In this document: positions 7,943 to 17,400 of the stretch, in pieces | Layout of the letters: each line of letters starts with the position of its first letter | Position numbering within the stretch: the first letter of the stretch is position 1 | DNA from: Legionella erythra | GTDB lineage: Bacteria > Pseudomonadota > Gammaproteobacteria > Legionellales > Legionellaceae | Assembly: GCF_001467615.1 (NCBI RefSeq) | Contig: NZ_LNYA01000002.1 | Span: 1 to 53,187, forward strand | DNA length: 53,187 nt | Direction of reading: 5' to 3' | Program-made: the position numbers and the translations under genes | The notes under the pieces: model-generated | What the model saw: the letters and a program-made list of their open reading frames with translations, nothing else | Database searches by the model: none | Told to the model about the DNA's origin: nothing

Positions 7943-8947
7943 ATGCCCATGAGTCAATTATTCAGGCAGGAAGTCCTCGATTTCAGAAAAACTAAAAATC
8001 TTGGTCCGGTGTCTATTAATATCCCCTTTCATTATTATGCTCAGTCCTTTGGCCTGGTAATTATTTCTAGCCTGATTATCCTGTTCATGACTTTCGCAGA
8101 ATACTCAGAGAAATACCGGGTTAATGGGTATTTGGATTACTCCAGGGGTATTATTCAGATTCACCCTGATAAAAGCGGGCTGATTGTGGAAAGTCGGGTA
8201 AGAAATCATCACCACGTCAGACAAGGGGATGTGTTATTTAAGATAGACACCTCCCAGTCTAACGCATCCCGCCAACATCAAATTTTTAGTCGCTTAAACC
8301 ATCAAAAACACCGGCTTAATCAAGACATCGATCGTCTAAAAAATGAGTTATCTGTTCTTAAGCCATTGCTTGCCGATAAATTTATCTCAGCCGAAGTGTA
8401 CAACAATAAAAAAGACCACCTCCATGAATTAATGAATAAACGAAACCAACTGGAAATTGAACGAATTCAGCATCAAAAAATGAATGCCTACACCATTCGG
8501 GCGCCGATTAATGGCATGCTGACGTCTATTCATTACCAGGTCGGTCAGCAGGTGGACCCTTCTGCCGAGCTGGTAAAAATTATCCCGGATGATGCGGATT
8601 TAATTGCTGAAATTCAGGTCCCTGTTAAGGACGCAGGGTTTATGACCAGGAATGAGCCGATTAGGCTTCATTACGATGCATACCCGTATGAGCGGTTTGG
8701 CACTTATTCGGCCGTCATCAAAGACATCGAGCCAGTGATTAGCTTTGCCCACGCCGATACCAACCCATGGACAACACGTAAACCGTATTACAGGGTTAGG
8801 GCTAAATTGGCGAGCCAGGTTGTGATGATTTATGGTCGGCAAAAGGCCTTACAGCAGGGGATGACTTTTTCGGCCGTGATGACAGGGACCCGCAGGAAAG
8901 TCTGGCAATGGATTTGGGAACCGATTGACCGTTTTATGGAAAGTTAA
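7943..8947 (+). CDS. HlyD-type membrane fusion protein of the RiPP exporter
   Basis: The protein of about 334 residues links an inner-membrane exporter to an outer-membrane channel. One transmembrane helix lies near residues 33-51. Then come the lipoyl/barrel half-motif (IHPDKSGLIVESRVRNHHHVRQGDVLFKID), a coiled-coil hairpin (about 110-170) and the returning lipoyl half (YTIRAPINGMLTSIHYQVGQQVDPSAELVKI). The start is ambiguous among TTG 7937, ATG 7943 and ATG 7949, none with a strong ribosome site. It precedes the ABC gene by four bases. No TolC gene is nearby. Confidence 0.85.
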   Translation: MPMSQLFRQEVLDFRKTKNLGPVSINIPFHYYAQSFGLVIISSLIILFMTFAEYSEKYRVNGYLDYSRGIIQIHPDKSGLIVESRVRNHHHVRQGDVLFKIDTSQSNASRQHQIFSRLNHQKHRLNQDIDRLKNELSVLKPLLADKFISAEVYNNKKDHLHELMNKRNQLEIERIQHQKMNAYTIRAPINGMLTSIHYQVGQQVDPSAELVKIIPDDADLIAEIQVPVKDAGFMTRNEPIRLHYDAYPYERFGTYSAVIKDIEPVISFAHADTNPWTTRKPYYRVRAKLASQVVMIYGRQKALQQGMTFSAVMTGTRRKVWQWIWEPIDRFMES

Positions 8948-8951
8948 ATTC

Positions 8952-11051
8952 ATGAGTGCAACGCAAATCAATTTTAAATGGCGGGGACGCCAAAGTCTTC
9001 CGGTTATTCTCCAGAATGAAACCGCTGAATGCGGTCATGCCTGTGTGGCGATGGTCAGTAATTATCACGGCCATGACTTGAATCTGCCTGCATTAAGGGC
9101 GCTATCCAACCCCTCCAGTCGGGGGATAACCTTATTGGATATGAATCGATTACTGACAGATCTTGGGTTTAGAGCCCGAGCGTTGCGCGTGTCGCTTCAG
9201 GAACTCCATTTGGTTCAGTGTCCTGCTATTTTGCATTGGGACTTAAACCATTTCGTCGTATTAAAACAGGTTAAAAAAGGGGATGTGCTTATCCATGACC
9301 CGGCGAGTGGTATGAGGAAGTGCACAATGGAAGAGGTGTCGAGATACTTTACCGGGATCGCGTTGGAAATTGAAAAAGCAGATGATTTTAAGGCAATCAG
9401 AAATAATCAATCGCTGACGCTGACCCACCTTGCCTCGTCAGTCCGCGGCGTAAAAAAATTCATTACCTTACTCATTCTGTTTTCAGCGCTCATCGAACTA
9501 TTCAGTCTGATTAATCCCTTGTTTATGCAATGTGTGACGGACCATATTATCAGTACCCATAATGCTTATAATTTATACTTTATTGCGCTTGGGTTTGCTC
9601 TTTTGGTTCTTATCCAGACGTTTATCGAATACATCCGCGGCCATGTGGTGATTTATGTCAGTAATCACCTGACCGAACAGTTCTCGTCGAATATTGTACA
9701 GCATATTCTCAAATTGCCGTTGGAATTTTTTGAGAAAAGGCATAAGGGCGATGTTCAATCAAGGTTTCAATCCATTGATGAAATCCAAAAAAAGATCAGT
9801 ACCGATTTTATCAGTACTCTTTTTGACGGTCTGATGATTGCCGTTAATCTGACGGTCATGGCGCTTTACAGTATTCAGTTAACCTGCATTGTGCTGATGG
9901 CTTTATCGCTGTACGTGCTCATTCGCCAGGCCAGTTATCATTTTTTAAAAAAGCAAACCGATACATCCATTGCCCAGCACGCAAAAGCGTCATCGGCTTT
10001 TCTTGAAACCCTGCATGGCATTTTACCGATTAAAGCGTTTTTAAAAGAACAAACCCAATTTAATACCTGGAGAAACGCATTCATTGCTTCGCTGAACGCG
10101 GATATTCGCATTGCACGCATGAATGTCATGTACCGTGTTGTCAATCAATTCCTCTTCCATATTGAACAGATCATTGTCGTATGCGTGGGTGCATCGCTGG
10201 TGTTGGCTAACCAGTTTTCACTGGGGATGCTCATAGCCTTTCTGGCTTACCGCTTGTCGTTGGTCAATAAAGCGTCCAGCTTTATTCAGAGCTTATTTGA
10301 TTACAGACTCATCACCATCCAACTCCATCGCTTGAGCGATATTGTGTTTCAGGAACCAGAAGAACTAAACCTTGGCAGTGGAGAACATAAACAACCCATT
10401 CAGGGGGCATTGCGTATGCAAGCGGTTAGTTTTCGGTATAACCCGCAAGGGGAGGATGTGATAAGCCGGCTTAGCTTTGACATTAAAGCGGGAGAAAAGG
10501 TAGTCATTACCGGTGCATCCGGATGCGGCAAATCGACACTGCTGAAGGTGGCCATGGGGCTTTTAAACAAAACGGAAGGCGAAATCTTCATTGACGGGAA
10601 ACCCTTGCAGGCGTTTGGTATCCACAACTTAAGGCGAATCTCTGCATCCGTCATGCAGGATGATGTATTACTCAGTGGATCCATTCTCAATAATATTGCT
10701 TTTTTCGATGAGGAAATTGATTTGGCGCGCGTACATGAATCGGCCAAACTGGCCTGTATCCATGACGAAATTGAGCAATTTCCCATGGGTTATGAGACCT
10801 TGGTCGGCGATATGGGGTCTACGCTTTCCGGTGGGCAAAAGCAACGCATTCTTCTGGCCAGAGCCTTGTACAAACAACCCAAAATTCTATTTCTCGATGA
10901 AGCAACCAGTCATCTGGACATTGAAAACGAACAAAAGATAAACCAGTCGCTTAAACACCTGGCGATGACCCAGGTGGTGATCGCTCACCGGCCGGAAACC
11001 ATAAAAATGGCTGACAGGGTCATTCATTTGGAGGGCAGGAAACCCTCATAG
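8952..11051 (+). CDS. Peptidase-containing ABC exporter (C39-ABC, bacteriocin type)
   Basis: A 699-residue exporter that cuts double-glycine leaders and pumps the peptide. The N-terminal C39 peptidase shows oxyanion Gln (about 21) and catalytic Cys (about 27) in QNETAECGHACVAMV, His in NHFVVL (about 100) and Asp in HDPASG (about 116). A six-helix transmembrane domain follows (about 155-450). The nucleotide-binding domain has Walker A GASGCGKST (about 521-529), signature LSGGQKQR (about 625), Walker B ILFLDEATS and the H-loop VIAHRPE. All catalytic residues are present. The ATG at 8952 is preferred over one 27 bases upstream. The C39 domain fits the Gly-Gly leader of the peptide at 5543. It meets corA tail to tail with a six-base overlap. 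Confidence 0.93.
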   Translation: MSATQINFKWRGRQSLPVILQNETAECGHACVAMVSNYHGHDLNLPALRALSNPSSRGITLLDMNRLLTDLGFRARALRVSLQELHLVQCPAILHWDLNHFVVLKQVKKGDVLIHDPASGMRKCTMEEVSRYFTGIALEIEKADDFKAIRNNQSLTLTHLASSVRGVKKFITLLILFSALIELFSLINPLFMQCVTDHIISTHNAYNLYFIALGFALLVLIQTFIEYIRGHVVIYVSNHLTEQFSSNIVQHILKLPLEFFEKRHKGDVQSRFQSIDEIQKKISTDFISTLFDGLMIAVNLTVMALYSIQLTCIVLMALSLYVLIRQASYHFLKKQTDTSIAQHAKASSAFLETLHGILPIKAFLKEQTQFNTWRNAFIASLNADIRIARMNVMYRVVNQFLFHIEQIIVVCVGASLVLANQFSLGMLIAFLAYRLSLVNKASSFIQSLFDYRLITIQLHRLSDIVFQEPEELNLGSGEHKQPIQGALRMQAVSFRYNPQGEDVISRLSFDIKAGEKVVITGASGCGKSTLLKVAMGLLNKTEGEIFIDGKPLQAFGIHNLRRISASVMQDDVLLSGSILNNIAFFDEEIDLARVHESAKLACIHDEIEQFPMGYETLVGDMGSTLSGGQKQRILLARALYKQPKILFLDEATSHLDIENEQKINQSLKHLAMTQVVIAHRPETIKMADRVIHLEGRKPS

Positions 11052-12020
11052 CCACTTTTTCCGTTTGAAATAAAAGAAGGGCAGCCAGGCTGAAAAGACC
11101 ATCAACAGAATGGCTAACGGATAACCGATATACCAGTCCAGTTCTGGAATATGTCTGAAGTTCATGCCGTAAATGCTCGCGATAAGTGTTGGGGGAAGAA
11201 AAAGGACAGCCGCCACAGTAAAACTCTTAATGATGTTATTTTGTTCAAGCGTAATCATGCCCAGGGTGGCATCGTGCAGGAAATTAAATTTGGTTGAGAG
11301 AAAGGCGGAATAATCGCTTAACGAGTTCACGTCTTTTCCGATAGTCGCCAGGATCGATTTCATGTCGCCTGATAGTTTGATGTTTTCGGCCTGACTTAAA
11401 AAAGAAATCAGTCGGGTAAACGACATCAGACTTTCCCGGACTTTGGTGCCTAAATCCCCATGGGCGCCAATCATGGCGATGATCTGTTTATACGTGATTT
11501 CTTCGCCGCTGCCTATCCGCTCGGTTTGACGGAAAATCAGGGCGGATGTTTTATCAAACGCATGGCTGATTTTTTCAAGAATATCAGCGAGGCGGTCAAC
11601 AGCTGCTTCAAAAAGGCCAATCAGTAAAACGGGGGCTGTGGGTTTGTTGTATTGCGGCAACCGTGATTTGAATAAACTGAATGCATACAATTCGCCATAG
11701 CGCAGGGTCATCAGAATCCGCTCGTTTAAAATAAACGTCACCACATCGGTTTGCACTTCCGGTGATTCAGATTTGGCAACCATCGTGGCTGTCATAAACA
11801 AGGTACCGTTTTCTGCATAAAGGCGACTCGATAACTCTATTTCTTCGACTTCGGTTTTGGTAGGGATATTAATTTGGAAAAAATCTTCGAGAAGCCGCTC
11901 TTCTTCGACGGTTAAATTCATTAAATCAAGCCATACTGCTTGCTGAAGGAGATGATGATTACTTGACGTTAATGGTTCAGTTTGTAGTCCTGATTCGTTA
12001 TTAAAATGGATAATGACCAT
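11046..12020 (-). CDS. corA: CorA-family magnesium/divalent cation channel
   Basis: The protein of 324 residues has a long soluble alpha-helical N-terminal domain and two C-terminal transmembrane helices. The GMN selectivity motif occurs as ASIYGMNFRHIPELDW between the two helices, and the tail is the usual basic FYFKRKKWL. Length matches E. coli CorA. I start at the ATG at 12020, which gives the usual N-terminus, instead of in-frame ATGs at 12053 and 12077. Substrate could also be cobalt or nickel, since CorA paralogues vary. Confidence 0.88.
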   Translation of the reverse strand: MVIIHFNNESGLQTEPLTSSNHHLLQQAVWLDLMNLTVEEERLLEDFFQINIPTKTEVEEIELSSRLYAENGTLFMTATMVAKSESPEVQTDVVTFILNERILMTLRYGELYAFSLFKSRLPQYNKPTAPVLLIGLFEAAVDRLADILEKISHAFDKTSALIFRQTERIGSGEEITYKQIIAMIGAHGDLGTKVRESLMSFTRLISFLSQAENIKLSGDMKSILATIGKDVNSLSDYSAFLSTKFNFLHDATLGMITLEQNNIIKSFTVAAVLFLPPTLIASIYGMNFRHIPELDWYIGYPLAILLMVFSAWLPFFYFKRKKWL

Positions 12021-12122
12021 ATCTGCTCTTTTTAAGGAGAATGGAATTAGCATACGTTTATCAGGGACTGGACACAAATTTTTTGAATAGACTCGCGTGG
12101 TTAATGACCGTATACCATTCTG

Positions 12123-12476
12123 TTAGCCGGGAGCTGGGGCATTGGCATTGTTTTTTAAGTGGTTGTCCATGGCGCTCTTCTTCGTATGCAAGTAGGGTGG
12201 ACTGTCCATAAAGACTTCAATCGCAACGTATTTAAGATGAGGGTTACCCATTACGGCATCCATAATGGCTTCTGTGCCGGCCAGTGTTAAACGACAGCCT
12301 AATAAACTCAAGCTCTCAAGATGGGTATTATGCTTAATAACCTTAATCAACCGTGCCTCATCCGCAGCCGTAAACGGAAATAAGTCGAAAATAGCGTCGG
12401 TCACGCGAGGATTGTTTTTTTCTAATTCCAAAAGGATTCTGTCTTTCCCAGCATGTGGATTATTTACATTAAACAT
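12123..12476 (-). CDS. Short leucine-rich-repeat protein
   Basis: The 117-residue protein has one to two ribonuclease-inhibitor-type LRR units: NTHLESLSLLGCRLTLAGTEAIMDAVMGNPHLKYVAIEVF. AGGAG lies six bases before the ATG. It sits nine bases downstream of the 641-residue gene and reads in the same direction, so the two are probably cotranscribed. It is too short to form a full solenoid and could be a fragment of a longer LRR protein. Function unknown. Confidence 0.65.
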   Translation of the reverse strand: MFNVNNPHAGKDRILLELEKNNPRVTDAIFDLFPFTAADEARLIKVIKHNTHLESLSLLGCRLTLAGTEAIMDAVMGNPHLKYVAIEVFMDSPPYLHTKKSAMDNHLKNNANAPAPG

Positions 12477-12484
12477 GGGTTCTC

Positions 12485-14410
12485 CTAGGAATTACTCATT
12501 GAGTTACGTTGAATATATTGGGCTTCATCGATTAAGCCTTCAATGTTATGAAGACAACGACCCAAGCCGCTTTTGGTAAAGCAGCCATACGTTTTACCCC
12601 GGCGCTTCTCGGCCATCTGATTTTCATTGAAGGCCTTTGAAATTTTCTCCTGAAGGTCAGGATACGATGTTACATGATTTAAATCGTTAAGTAATGTAGT
12701 CGCAATTTTTACTTTTTCATTCGTCAGGGCTTGGTCTCGGAAATTCCTGCTAATGAAATTCAATTCATACCCCTCTTTTTTCTTATTGGCGCGTGAATCG
12801 ATATAGTTTTTAAGCAAGCCTTGAGTGGAGGCAATTAATTCGGATGAGACCGGATTAGATTTATTCTGGCCTGACAAAAGCGGTGTTTTTTCATCCGGTT
12901 CAATCTCCTCGAGTGTTGGTTTAATTTCCTCGGGTTTCGGTTTAACCTGGTGGGATGTTGCTTTAATCTCCTGGAGTACCGTCTTGTCCGCGGTTACCTC
13001 CATTTTGCCGTTATCCGATTGATCTTTCACACCCTGCTTCGGCCATTGTACAGGCTTATAATCGGGCAGATGTTTTGGAGCATAGGTGGTATTAAAGTAA
13101 CGAAGGTATTGTTCCCATGCTTGATCATGAAGGGCATTAAAATCAGGGTCAATGCTGGCCTGTTGATCAAAAAATTGTTGAAAATTAGGCGCTTTACTGA
13201 TTTTATGCGGTTCAGGAGGGCAAACCTGATAACCTGGAACCAGTTCCAGGGCGTATTGAGCGGGACCGATCACTTCATGCAGGCTGTGGAATCCGCCGCC
13301 GACAATATAGGCTACCACTGCAGCCAGATAATTCTTTTTAAGATCAACATCATTCAGATTTGCCAGAAATTCCATTTGCCCGAGAAGCAAACTGGTCATT
13401 CCAGAGGGACCAGCCACATAAATGGCATCGTTTTCAATGAGATCAAGGACATATGGGGAATGAAGGTCTGGCCGCTGTTCTTTGCAATCCGGAATCCAGC
13501 TACCCTGTTCGGTTGGGAATCCTGAAGCATGTTCCTCTTGGCCATTTAGCATCAGGCCCAATTGGTTGTGGGTTCTTGTATTGATTGGTCCTGAGCGGCC
13601 ACGATTCCCTTTAGCCGTATAAAGAGGACTTCCATAAAACAAATCATCGGCAATATAACCACGATACCGTCTTCCTTCCCAGGTCCCCCGGATCCCTTCC
13701 GTAAAAAATTTAATCAATCGTGCGTCCTCGGCGCTCCTGCTTTCTTGATCTAGCGGTTTTTCGTAGAGATCGCTGACAATGTTTCTTAATTTACCTACAG
13801 GTACCCGAGCAGGGGCCGTGGTAATGGAAACGCCGCGGGTAATGCACTGAGCATATTTAAAATGAATAAACATAATGCGGAGAAAATCTTCTGGTTTATT
13901 ATCAGCCAGTATTTTTATAATCTTTTCAGGCGTGAGTTCTTCATTATTGGGGAAGGCGCCAAGCGCAATAGCAATATTGTTACCCTGACGTAATACATCG
14001 AGATCGTCGAGCTCCTTTTCACGCTCCTTAATCAGTTTTATCAGCTCGGCTGATACGCGACCCACGGCGTTCCTAATCGCAGGGGTTGGGCTTTTCAGGA
14101 GGAGCACGGGTACTTCGGACTCCAGGCGACGCCCAAGGGGATTTTCAAATTTTTCTTGCGGGCTTTGCTGAAAAGTGGCCGCCTTAATATCTATAATTAA
14201 CGCCGCAATGTTCGGGACGTCTGCGAATTTCTCTAAGATTGCTATGACTTGTTGAGGATTTTGTTCATGATTTGCAATGGCGCTTTTAATTTGAGCAATG
14301 GCACGATCAATACGATCAGTTAACTTTTTATTATCCGCGATTCCATTTTTTAAACGCATCAATTCCATGATGGCAACGGTGTAGGCTTCGGTTTTGGATT
14401 TAAATAGCAT
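12485..14410 (-). CDS. Large effector-like protein with S-HxxxE-type motif (paralogue of the divergent gene)
   Basis: The 641-residue protein has no signal peptide. A central domain shares blocks with the product of 14537-15919: GSWIPDC/ASWMPDC, YVAGPSGMTSLL (Ser about 336) and GGGFHSLHEV (His 375, Glu 379), giving Ser, 39 residues, then HxxxE. That combination resembles the S-HxxxE site of the Legionella phosphoryl-AMP transferase LnaB, which acts on phosphoribosyl ubiquitin and needs actin. The resemblance is motif-level only. The C-terminal third is a low-complexity Pro/Glu/Lys stretch followed by a helical tail. Start site is weak. Likely a Dot/Icm effector; target unknown. Confidence 0.7.
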   Translation of the reverse strand: MLFKSKTEAYTVAIMELMRLKNGIADNKKLTDRIDRAIAQIKSAIANHEQNPQQVIAILEKFADVPNIAALIIDIKAATFQQSPQEKFENPLGRRLESEVPVLLLKSPTPAIRNAVGRVSAELIKLIKEREKELDDLDVLRQGNNIAIALGAFPNNEELTPEKIIKILADNKPEDFLRIMFIHFKYAQCITRGVSITTAPARVPVGKLRNIVSDLYEKPLDQESRSAEDARLIKFFTEGIRGTWEGRRYRGYIADDLFYGSPLYTAKGNRGRSGPINTRTHNQLGLMLNGQEEHASGFPTEQGSWIPDCKEQRPDLHSPYVLDLIENDAIYVAGPSGMTSLLLGQMEFLANLNDVDLKKNYLAAVVAYIVGGGFHSLHEVIGPAQYALELVPGYQVCPPEPHKISKAPNFQQFFDQQASIDPDFNALHDQAWEQYLRYFNTTYAPKHLPDYKPVQWPKQGVKDQSDNGKMEVTADKTVLQEIKATSHQVKPKPEEIKPTLEEIEPDEKTPLLSGQNKSNPVSSELIASTQGLLKNYIDSRANKKKEGYELNFISRNFRDQALTNEKVKIATTLLNDLNHVTSYPDLQEKISKAFNENQMAEKRRGKTYGCFTKSGLGRCLHNIEGLIDEAQYIQRNSMSNS

Positions 14411-14536
14411 AATTAACGATTAATATGATGAATTCATATGGCAATTATAGGGGAGAAATATTATGCCAAGCTTAGCAGACTTCCCCTTTTTATGTAAAAA
14501 AAATATAATTGTTGCTTTTAATGCGCCCAATTTATC

Positions 14537-15919
14537 ATGACTTTCTTCGACGACCTGAAAAAACTTCCGTATCCTGACCGTAGCAACGTCTATGCTTTGT
14601 TAGTGAGTAAATTAGCCGGCTATGCTGCTAATTCCATTCCGATTAATGATAAGATTGCTTGCAATGGTCTAATCAAAGAGGTTAGGGAATTATTCTTCAA
14701 TCATGAACAGGAATTTGCTGTTTTAAAATTTATTCTGCAACAGTATTTAGCCTCGTACGCAGAAAAGCTTTCAGTGACGTTATTTAGCTTTCTTAATGAG
14801 GTACTGGGGCATCTGGATTCAAAGGAATTTCAGAATTATTTCAGTAACAGGGAAATCAGTGAAAAGGCTCTGGATTGTCGTTTACAACGCCTTTTTGAGT
14901 CCCATCTGGCAGTCAATCTGCTGGAAAAGCCTAATCAGAAAGTTTGGGCCAGTGTGAATAAAGTTAGCCAATTCATCGTGTCTCTCCTCAGCAAATATGG
15001 AAAAGATGAAGATTACACCCAATTTTTAACTGATTTGGGTCCTGATCCAGAGGATAGCGACATCCCTAATCTGGCATTAGCCTTCGCACGTTTTAAGACG
15101 CGTCCCTCGCTTGAACAAGTCATCAAAGTCTTATTAAGGCAAGACGACCTGGCGCAGGTTTTATTAATACAGTTTATGTTTATGCGTGATGCGTTTGTGC
15201 AATTTAAAATGAAAACTTACCCGGGGAGCTACCTGACTTATGGGGGGGATTTCAAAAATTATTTGAATGATGCCTCTGAAGCAGTGGACCCACGTCTATT
15301 TTTCTGGAATTACACCCAAAATGCTCCCCATTTATACACTGATCGAGGCCGTGGAGAGTTTCATCCGATTAACTCAACCAGGATGGGAATATGTATAGAC
15401 ACGGACGATAGAAAAATATTTCCCGTGCGGGATGCGTCATGGATGCCTGATTGTATTTGTCAGGACGCTGATTTGGATTCCAAATATGTTCAATCGTTAA
15501 TAGAACAGGGTATTCCTTATGTGGCAGGGCCTTCCGGGATGACGTCGTTGCTCTGCGGCGCGATGATTTTTCTGGGCAATTTAACGGATGAGTCGCAGCG
15601 TCATTATTATTTGCTCGCCATTGCGGCTTTTATTACCGGCGGTGGATTGCATAGTATTCATGAAGTTTTAACGATACCCCATGTGCGTCTTGGATTATTA
15701 CCTCAATACAAAGCCTTTGGTAGCAAGGCTGGCAATTACAGCAGTTTTTTTAAGCTTTTTGCTGATGATGCTCTTGTTCAGGAATGTATTAATAATGCCT
15801 GGGATTCAACGATGAATTGGCTGAAAAATAAGTACCCGGGTATTGCTTTGATATCGAACCCAAAACAGGAAATCGATGATCTTGCAATGGTTAAAGTTGA
15901 CCCATGTCGCTTTCTTTAG
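14537..15919 (+). CDS. Effector-like protein with S-HxxxE-type motif (paralogue of the 641-residue gene)
   Basis: The 460-residue protein is divergent from and paralogous to the 641-residue gene. Shared blocks are ASWMPDC (about 300), YVAGPSGMTSLL (Ser about 333) and GGGLHSIHEV (His 372, Glu 376), with the same 39-residue gap from Ser to His. The N-terminal 250 residues are helical and unlike the paralogue. It lacks the Pro/Glu-rich C-terminal extension. It has no signal peptide or transmembrane segment. Divergent effector paralogues are common in Legionella after tandem duplication and inversion. The S-HxxxE reading is inference from the motif and spacing; no strong ribosome site was seen before the ATG. 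Confidence 0.7.
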   Translation: MTFFDDLKKLPYPDRSNVYALLVSKLAGYAANSIPINDKIACNGLIKEVRELFFNHEQEFAVLKFILQQYLASYAEKLSVTLFSFLNEVLGHLDSKEFQNYFSNREISEKALDCRLQRLFESHLAVNLLEKPNQKVWASVNKVSQFIVSLLSKYGKDEDYTQFLTDLGPDPEDSDIPNLALAFARFKTRPSLEQVIKVLLRQDDLAQVLLIQFMFMRDAFVQFKMKTYPGSYLTYGGDFKNYLNDASEAVDPRLFFWNYTQNAPHLYTDRGRGEFHPINSTRMGICIDTDDRKIFPVRDASWMPDCICQDADLDSKYVQSLIEQGIPYVAGPSGMTSLLCGAMIFLGNLTDESQRHYYLLAIAAFITGGGLHSIHEVLTIPHVRLGLLPQYKAFGSKAGNYSSFFKLFADDALVQECINNAWDSTMNWLKNKYPGIALISNPKQEIDDLAMVKVDPCRFL

Positions 15920-15994
15920 GGAAAGAATGGGTTGTTAATGGCTCTGTTTTTTTCTAAAAAACAGTTTAAACTCTGAATTTTGCAAGGATCGCCG

Positions 15995-16888
15995 ATGATG
16001 TATGCAAGGATTCTGGGCTTATGGCTGTTCATGCATATGGCTCTGGCTGGCCCCTGGATGACAGGCCCGCTTTTGGCGCCTTCAGGGAAAACCATTCCCC
16101 CAGGCCATTTTAATATTGAACCCTACGGTTTTTACACGGTTTATCCTCAGGACTTCAAAAACATTGAAGCCATGCCCATTATCAGTGCCGGGATTAACGA
16201 GTTTATGGATTTGCAGACATCCTTGCCGATTGACTACAGTTGGGCGCGTGGACAACACGGCAGCGGGATCGGGGATTATAGCCTCGGTTTAGGCATTCAA
16301 TTATTGAGGCAGCAGGACAATTCATGGCGGCCCGATGCGCGTCTAATCATCCAGGAAGTGTTTCCCACTGGCCGCTTTGAGAATCTTCATCCTGAAAAAC
16401 GCGGCACGGATCAAACCGGCTCAGGCTCCTATCAAACCTCGCTTGCCTTAACCCTGCAACGCTTATCCCGTTTACCCAACGAGCATTATCTGCGTACGCG
16501 CCTTAACTTGACAGTGACCATGCCAAGCGATGTCACTGTGGAGGGCCTCAATGTCTTTGGCGGCAGTGTTGGCACGTCGGGTTCGGTGAAGCCAGGAGAT
16601 AATTATGCCGCTGATCTTGCCTTTGAATACACACTGACCCAACATTGGGTGGCGGTGTTTGAAACCCTGTATAACAATAGCTCTTCGTCCAGTTTCAATG
16701 GCAACCCGGGCTTCACCCCGGGTGCGTCAGTCGGTGGGCCAGGCGGTAATAACGCCTCTTTGGCTCCGGCGCTCGAGTACAATTTTAACGCGAATGTTGG
16801 CATTATTGGCGGCGTTTGGTTTTCAGTAACGGGTCCGCATGCGGCTAAATTTACTGCCTACACGGTAGCCGTTAACTGGTTCATTTAA
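15995..16888 (+). CDS. Outer-membrane beta-barrel protein
   Basis: The 297-residue protein has an N-terminal signal peptide (MMYARILGLWLFMHMALAG). The rest is made of alternating strands with aromatic girdles and Gly/Asn/Ser-rich loops, and it ends in a strand closing with Phe-Ile (VAVNWFI), a usual terminus for barrel insertion by the Bam machine. It resembles proteins annotated as phenol-degradation-type outer-membrane channels, but the similarity is general. The ATG at 15995 has AAGGA six bases upstream. It is followed 17 bases later by a small exported cupin gene. Confidence 0.7.
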   Translation: MMYARILGLWLFMHMALAGPWMTGPLLAPSGKTIPPGHFNIEPYGFYTVYPQDFKNIEAMPIISAGINEFMDLQTSLPIDYSWARGQHGSGIGDYSLGLGIQLLRQQDNSWRPDARLIIQEVFPTGRFENLHPEKRGTDQTGSGSYQTSLALTLQRLSRLPNEHYLRTRLNLTVTMPSDVTVEGLNVFGGSVGTSGSVKPGDNYAADLAFEYTLTQHWVAVFETLYNNSSSSSFNGNPGFTPGASVGGPGGNNASLAPALEYNFNANVGIIGGVWFSVTGPHAAKFTAYTVAVNWFI

Positions 16889-16905
16889 TGAAGATGGAGG
16901 TTGGT

Positions 16906-17259
16906 ATGATAAAATTAACGGGTTTTCTTTTTTTACTGATCACTGCAGCTGCATTCGCGGCTCCCTGCGAAACCCGGCGTGAAATGTTGCTTGAAAACGG
17001 TGAAACCAAAGTATGGCGGTCAACCATTTGTCCCAATCAACGATTGCCTTTTCATACGCATGAGCATGCAAGAGTTGCAATCCCCGCAGAAAATGGTGTG
17101 CTTAAAGTGATTTATCAATCCGGCAAAACCGAGATCATTGAGTTTAAGAAGAACCAACCGGTTTTTCTCAATAAAGCCCAGGGAAAGGCGCCGCACCAGG
17201 ATGTGAATACGTCTAAAAACAGGCTGCACATAACAGTGATTGAATTCAGCAACGATTAG
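16906..17259 (+). CDS. Small exported cupin-like protein
   Basis: The 117-residue protein has a signal peptide ending AAAFAA. The mature part reads as a single cupin domain: CPNQRLPFHTHEHARVAIPAENGVLKV carries the H-x-H-x-H half-motif expected for metal binding, with a later His in KAPHQDV. GGAGG lies five bases before the ATG at 16906, favouring it over the upstream ATG overlapping the barrel gene. Probably cotranscribed with the barrel gene. Substrate unknown. Confidence 0.7.
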   Translation: MIKLTGFLFLLITAAAFAAPCETRREMLLENGETKVWRSTICPNQRLPFHTHEHARVAIPAENGVLKVIYQSGKTEIIEFKKNQPVFLNKAQGKAPHQDVNTSKNRLHITVIEFSND

Positions 17260-17270
17260 CCCCTCGTCAT

Positions 17271-17294
17271 CCGCATCAGGTAAGCCTGATGCGG
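17271..17294 (+). terminator. Terminator-like hairpin after the cupin gene
   Basis: CCGCATCAGG at 17271-17280 and CCTGATGCGG at 17285-17294 form a perfect 10-bp stem with a four-base loop, 12 bases after the stop. The downstream tract is only partly T-rich. Confidence 0.5.
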
Positions 17295-17400
17295 GTTGTG
17301 ATATAGATAGACACCGGTTACCCTTGCGGTATTTGCAGAGCATTCGGACGATGAGCTATAATTCAAATGTGTTTATATTTTAGTCAATTGTGAGGCTAAA

